Shown here: one piece after another, positions 38,215-42,490 of the stretch
Position numbering within the stretch: the stretch's first letter is position 1
Layout of the letters: every line of letters begins with the position of its first letter
Source of the DNA: Candidatus Bathyarchaeota archaeon
Lineage (GTDB): Archaea; Thermoproteota; Bathyarchaeia; Bathyarchaeales; Bathycorpusculaceae
Assembly (NCBI GenBank): GCA_003133625.1
Contig: PKYH01000109.1
Span: forward strand, 1 to 42,490
Reading direction: 5' to 3'
DNA: 42,490 bases
Notes under the pieces: generated by a model
Told to the model about the DNA's origin: nothing
Database searches by the model: none
Seen by the model: only the letters and a program-made list of their open reading frames with translations
Made by a program: the position numbers and the translations under genes

Positions 38215-38238
38215 TTCCAGTAGAAACATTGGGGTGCG
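38215..38238 (+). promoter_or_regulatory. ORB-like motif 3
   Basis: TTCCAGTAGAAACATTGGGGTGCG; shares TTCCAGTAGAA and GGGGTGC with motif 1. Confidence 0.75.
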
Positions 38239-38385
38239 TCTTGCTCTCATTTTGTTTAGTTGTTATCGAGTGTTTCCATCTTTTTTTAGGATTATTGTGT
38301 TCCAAGACCAGTTTTTTGTACTACATACTTTATCTGTTCCACACGAAATAACGGTGGTGCCGCTGAAAAATGTGGGGTTGGGTAA

Positions 38386-39618
38386 ATGGGAAATCCAAGC
38401 GTATTAGATGACGTATTCGACAATTTCATTAATGGAGTTCGATTGTTTAAGGATAGAGAAGTTCTGAGGCATGATTATCTTCCTGAAAAATTACCCCACA
38501 GAGAAGAACAAATAAGATTATTAGGACAAACTGTTGCGCCAGTCCTGAAGGATGCAAGATGTTCTAACATTTTTATTTATGGACAAACCGGAACCGGAAA
38601 AACAGCAGTAACAAAATACGTGTTGAGCCATCTAGAATCTAAGGCGAAAGAATATGGTGCATCAGTAAAATTTTGTTACATAAATTGCCGAATGACTGGT
38701 TCGGAATACCGCGTTTTCGCAAATCTAAGCCAAAACCTTGGTGTGGCTATACCTTTTACAGGTTTGTCTGTTGGTGAAGTTTTTGATAGGTTTAGAGCAG
38801 GTTTAGATTCTTCCAGAATAATTTTTATCATAGTTCTCGATGAAATTGATGCTTTGATTAAAGACCGAGGAGACGCTTTTATGTATGAGCTAACAAGGAT
38901 AAATGAAACTCTACATAAGAGCAAGGTTTCGATAATCGGCATATCAAACGACCTTCGATTGAAGGAATTTTTGGATCCTAGAGTTTTTAGTTCTCTTAGC
39001 GAGGAAGAACTGGTTTTTAGGCCGTACGATGCTGGCGAACTTCGAAACATTCTTCTTGAACGATCAAAATTATCCTTTCAAGAGGGCGTTTTGTCTGATT
39101 CAGCATTAAGTATTTGTTCAGCTTTGGCTGCTGCTGAGCATGGGGATGCGAGACGAGCTCTGGATTTGTTGCGTGTTGCCGGAGAAGTTGCTGAGCGCCA
39201 AGGCGCTAAGGTAATTACGGAAGAGCATGTGCGCCAGGCGGAGAAGAATATTGAGCATAACCGAGTGGTTGAAGCTCTCAAAAATTTAACGCTACATTCC
39301 ACATTAGTACTTCTCAGCGTTTACCACTTGAACAAGTCAAGTGCTACTACAGGTGAAATATACGATGTTTACAACGAACTTTGTGGCGAATTGGGTGCTG
39401 GGCTTCTGACACAACGCCGTTTAGGCACTTTAGTTAATGAGCTTGATTCCATGGGTCTTGTAAATGCGAAAGTTGTAAGTATGGGTCGGTATGGTAGAAC
39501 GAAAAAAATCAGGCTTGAAATTTCCCGAAGCCTTATTAAGGATGTATTTGGCGGTGATAGCCGATTTGGTCGTTTAATCGACTATTCTCCGCAAGTTTCT
39601 CATAAGGGTTCAAAATGA
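38386..39618 (+). CDS. cdc6: Orc1/Cdc6 replication initiator
   Basis: IFIYGQTGTGKTAVTKYVL, FIIVLDEIDAL, ISNDLRLKEFLDPRVFSSL, C-terminal wHTH. Confidence 0.95.
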   Translation: MGNPSVLDDVFDNFINGVRLFKDREVLRHDYLPEKLPHREEQIRLLGQTVAPVLKDARCSNIFIYGQTGTGKTAVTKYVLSHLESKAKEYGASVKFCYINCRMTGSEYRVFANLSQNLGVAIPFTGLSVGEVFDRFRAGLDSSRIIFIIVLDEIDALIKDRGDAFMYELTRINETLHKSKVSIIGISNDLRLKEFLDPRVFSSLSEEELVFRPYDAGELRNILLERSKLSFQEGVLSDSALSICSALAAAEHGDARRALDLLRVAGEVAERQGAKVITEEHVRQAEKNIEHNRVVEALKNLTLHSTLVLLSVYHLNKSSATTGEIYDVYNELCGELGAGLLTQRRLGTLVNELDSMGLVNAKVVSMGRYGRTKKIRLEISRSLIKDVFGGDSRFGRLIDYSPQVSHKGSK

Positions 39619-39645
39619 TGCTAGCTGAAACCTGCTGGAAAAGCT

Positions 39646-41202
39646 TTAGTTAAATGAGAGAACGGTTGTTTCTAGTGTTTGTAAGTTCACCACTGGAACT
39701 TTGCCTGGCGTGGGGACTAACCCCAGTTTTTCCATGTACTCTGTCTGTTCCTGCCAACCGCCTGAATTTACCACCAGCACTCCACGATAATTGCAGTAAC
39801 CTAATACGTGAATGTGCCCCGCGTGGAAGATGTCTGGCACTCTGTCTATTACTAGGTAGTCTCGGTTTTCGGGTGATAACATAGTTTTGCCGCCGTACAC
39901 TGGGGCTAAATGACGGCTTTGCATAAGTAGCTTCATTGCCTTTTCTGGGTGATCATGGTCCATTCCTGGTATAACAGCGATTATGTCGTCTAAGCTCCGA
40001 CCATGGTACATTAAAACTTCCACACCGTGTAAGCTTAATAGGCATGGGCTTCCAACTGAGTGAATGTTTTTACCTTGAAGTCCAGTCAAATAATCTTGTG
40101 GTATGGCAGGTTGGGGTAAGGCTTTGCGTGAGGCATCATGGTTGCCCGGGGAGATTATTATTTCGATGTACTCTGGGATTTTTTCCATGTACTTGGCAGC
40201 AAAGTTATATTGTTTGTGCACGTCTCGTATGGATAGTTCTTTTGCTTGGTTGGGGTAAATTCCAACGCCGTCGACGATGTCGCCTGCTATTAGTAGATAC
40301 TTTACTCTGCTTGCTATTTCCTTCATTTGCTCGTTTCCATATTTGCCATTAAGCCAGAGTATGAAGCGTTTGAATGCTTCTTTTTGGAATTTAGTGCTGC
40401 CAATGTGAAGGTCTGACGTTAAGACAGCGTAAACTGGTTCTTGGGCTCTCTGTGGGGTTTTTCTGCCTATTTCTGGAAAAATTATGTCTTCAGCTAGGAA
40501 AAGGTTGCTTCTAGTTTTTATTACTGCCAAACAAATTACTTGATCAGGCAAAAGAAGAAGGGCTTTTTTGCGGACTTCTTCTGGTGCTTTCTGAGGCACT
40601 AAGACAGTTGCGCTTCCTTGCAGATCTTCAACTGATAGTATCATTTGGTTTTTTGATTCTCTTTTTTCTGTTACCATACAGATTATTTTGAGTTTTGTTT
40701 TAGCCGGTGACTTGAGCGCTTCTAGTATCGATGTTGCAGCTTTAACGTCGATTCTTTGCCTTAGCAAGCGTTCGATTCGTTTAAACCTGTCTTGGAAATA
40801 TTGCAGGTATTCTTCGAGGGTGCCGTTGGAACTAAGCTTGCCTGTGGAATCTTCCAGAATATTAATGCTTGCTTTTATGTCCTTGGCGTACGGATAAAAA
40901 GTGCTTTCAAACACGCTTGTTTGCTGTTTTATTGGTTGTTCTAGGGCGTTTTGTTGTTGCTGAGGCTGCGTTTTTGGCATGGGCACTGTTAGCTGCTGTA
41001 GTAAGGTTTCTAAGAAAACTTTGTCGATGAAGATTGGTTTTTCCTGTAAGTCCTGTATTCTTTGAAGTGCTAAATTCATAATGCCGACTGGATCTGCCAT
41101 GTCTGAGTTTTGACTTAAGAATTCAAAGGCTTCGCTGTTTAGTTGGTATCCTGCTGCGATTGCCACTTCGATTGCTTTTTGTAGTTTTTCTTTTCCGCTC
41201 AT
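39646..41202 (-). CDS. polB: DNA polymerase D small subunit (DP1)
   Basis: LTSDLHIGST, LLIAGDIVDGVGIYPNQ, SPGNHD, FHAGHIHVLGY phosphodiesterase motifs after an OB-like region. Confidence 0.93.
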   Translation of the reverse strand: MSGKEKLQKAIEVAIAAGYQLNSEAFEFLSQNSDMADPVGIMNLALQRIQDLQEKPIFIDKVFLETLLQQLTVPMPKTQPQQQQNALEQPIKQQTSVFESTFYPYAKDIKASINILEDSTGKLSSNGTLEEYLQYFQDRFKRIERLLRQRIDVKAATSILEALKSPAKTKLKIICMVTEKRESKNQMILSVEDLQGSATVLVPQKAPEEVRKKALLLLPDQVICLAVIKTRSNLFLAEDIIFPEIGRKTPQRAQEPVYAVLTSDLHIGSTKFQKEAFKRFILWLNGKYGNEQMKEIASRVKYLLIAGDIVDGVGIYPNQAKELSIRDVHKQYNFAAKYMEKIPEYIEIIISPGNHDASRKALPQPAIPQDYLTGLQGKNIHSVGSPCLLSLHGVEVLMYHGRSLDDIIAVIPGMDHDHPEKAMKLLMQSRHLAPVYGGKTMLSPENRDYLVIDRVPDIFHAGHIHVLGYCNYRGVLVVNSGGWQEQTEYMEKLGLVPTPGKVPVVNLQTLETTVLSFN

Positions 41203-41405
41203 TTTGATCTTGTTCTTGCGAACTAGTGAGTTTAGTCCTAACTTTTATGTTTAGGTTCTTATGCTTTTGAGTTATTTACTGTTTTTTGTTTGCAGGATAA
41301 TTTTTTGGAGTTTAAGGGTTCTGTTGATTTTACTTAGTTCAGGGTAGGGCAACGTTTGCTCTAACATTAATAATGTATTAACCGTTAATTATTCAAAATC
41401 AATTC

Positions 41406-41416
41406 AGTTTATATAA
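41406..41416 (+). promoter_or_regulatory. putative archaeal TATA box
   Basis: AGTTTATATAAG upstream of the PhoU/AbrB gene. Confidence 0.45.
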
Positions 41417-41461
41417 GCGCTGCATAGTTTAGATATGTTATATCTCGCTTGGGGTATCATT

Positions 41462-42433
41462 ATGGGTGAATTGCGCAAGGTTCAACAAACGCCAACGGGC
41501 ACTTTTTTTGTTTGTGTGCCTAGAGCTTGGGCTCAACAGAACGGTTTAAAAAAGGGCAATTTGGTGAATTTGGATGTAACTAGTGACGGCAAGCTTGTCG
41601 TAGATTCAAAATACGATGCTGAGCAGCAGCCTAGAATTGCTTCTTTAAGCGTTGGTCCTTACTTGGGTCGGGAGATTATTGGGCGCTATCTACTTGGTTA
41701 TGACGTGATTCGCATTGAGGCAAAGGATCGCATAGCTTATGATGTTAGACACATTGTTAAGTCGACTGTTAGTTCTCTGATTGGGTTAGAGATTGTCGAA
41801 GAGACTTCTTCAGCAATTGTTTTGCAGTGCTTGTTGGAACCATCTGGGTTTTTGCCTGAAAAAATTTTGCGGCGCAATTATGCAATTGTTGCTGGGATGA
41901 CTCGTGATGTTGCTAACTCTTTTATTAGTGGTGATTTGCAGTTGGCTAAGAGCGTTGTTGCCAGAGATGATGAGAGTAACAGGTTATATTTTTTGTTGGT
42001 TAGAATTTTGCGAACAATAATTCAAAATCCACGTTTGAGCGAGAAGCTTGGGATTACTCCGATAGAATGTTTGGATTACCGTTTGGCTGCAAGCTTAATT
42101 GAAGGTATAGGTGATGCGTGCGTTCAGGTGGCAGCTAAAGCAATGGCGCTCAATGGAGTGAAGCTGTCCGGGGAACTGCAGAAGTTGGTGGTTGATTTGC
42201 AAGCCATCTGTTGTGAAGCTCATGAGCAAGCGTTGAAATCCTTTGTAACCAAAGACATCACTTTGGCAGAAAATGTTCGTAACCTGCGGGGAAAAATCGA
42301 CGCAACTTATTCAAGCATTGAACGGGTCGCAAAAGACTCTTCTTTAGATTTGGTGCCTCACCTTTTGGCGGCGGTGTCTTTCCTTAGGCAGATTTATGAG
42401 CGAAGTGTAGACCTGGCAGATCTGGTTGTTTAA
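41462..42433 (+). CDS. AbrB/SpoVT-type DNA-binding domain fused to PhoU-like domain; ATG at 41462 preferred over 41435
   Basis: MGELRKVQQTPTGTFFVCVPRAWAQQNGLKKGNLVNLDV followed by PhoU-like helical repeats. Confidence 0.85.
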   Translation: MGELRKVQQTPTGTFFVCVPRAWAQQNGLKKGNLVNLDVTSDGKLVVDSKYDAEQQPRIASLSVGPYLGREIIGRYLLGYDVIRIEAKDRIAYDVRHIVKSTVSSLIGLEIVEETSSAIVLQCLLEPSGFLPEKILRRNYAIVAGMTRDVANSFISGDLQLAKSVVARDDESNRLYFLLVRILRTIIQNPRLSEKLGITPIECLDYRLAASLIEGIGDACVQVAAKAMALNGVKLSGELQKLVVDLQAICCEAHEQALKSFVTKDITLAENVRNLRGKIDATYSSIERVAKDSSLDLVPHLLAAVSFLRQIYERSVDLADLVV

Positions 42434-42490
42434 CTTACTTTCAAGTTTGACCTATAGTGCTCACACAAAACTATAGCTTGAAGCATATTA

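Noticed and set aside
1-42490. CRISPR array, tRNA or rRNA genes
   Set aside because: Scanned for regularly spaced repeats and T-arm-like GTTCRANNC contexts; none convincing by eye. A tRNAscan/Infernal run would be decisive

Overview
This looks like an archaeal chromosomal segment; gene content and family resemblance suggest a Bathyarchaeota-like lineage, which is an inference. The window has four parts. (1) An accessory left end (about 1-9100) holds a decayed Dam-type methyltransferase, a gamma-glutamylcyclotransferase/dual-specificity-phosphatase fusion, a 130-bp MITE-like element, a PD-(D/E)XK nuclease-like gene with a partner, and a wHTH/Panacea-like/MazF-like cluster. (2) A sugar-metabolism block (9612-14985) is followed by a decaying provirus (about 15170-19410). 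The provirus carries TerL, TerS, ParB-like and an ABC-ATPase/GNAT pair split exactly at an in-frame A_AAA_AAA_G slippery heptamer, a candidate -1 programmed frameshift. (3) A housekeeping block (20091-32524) holds NAD kinase, Nob1, an aminotransferase, DUF2070, Sec61beta, MazG, PolD large subunit, GGGP synthase, an Elf1-like protein, NadE and a nitrilase. (4) A replication neighbourhood (about 32500-41200) holds HTH proteins, NurA-HerA, a strong candidate oriC with three ORB-like motifs around an AT-rich DUE, Orc1/Cdc6 and PolD small subunit. The most interesting signals are the candidate frameshift fusion, the oriC architecture, a dense 12-bp motif cluster inside the nurA-like gene, and GTGAT-type operator repeats next to it. 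Several frame breaks fall in A-runs, so mutation or sequencing error is a live alternative for each.
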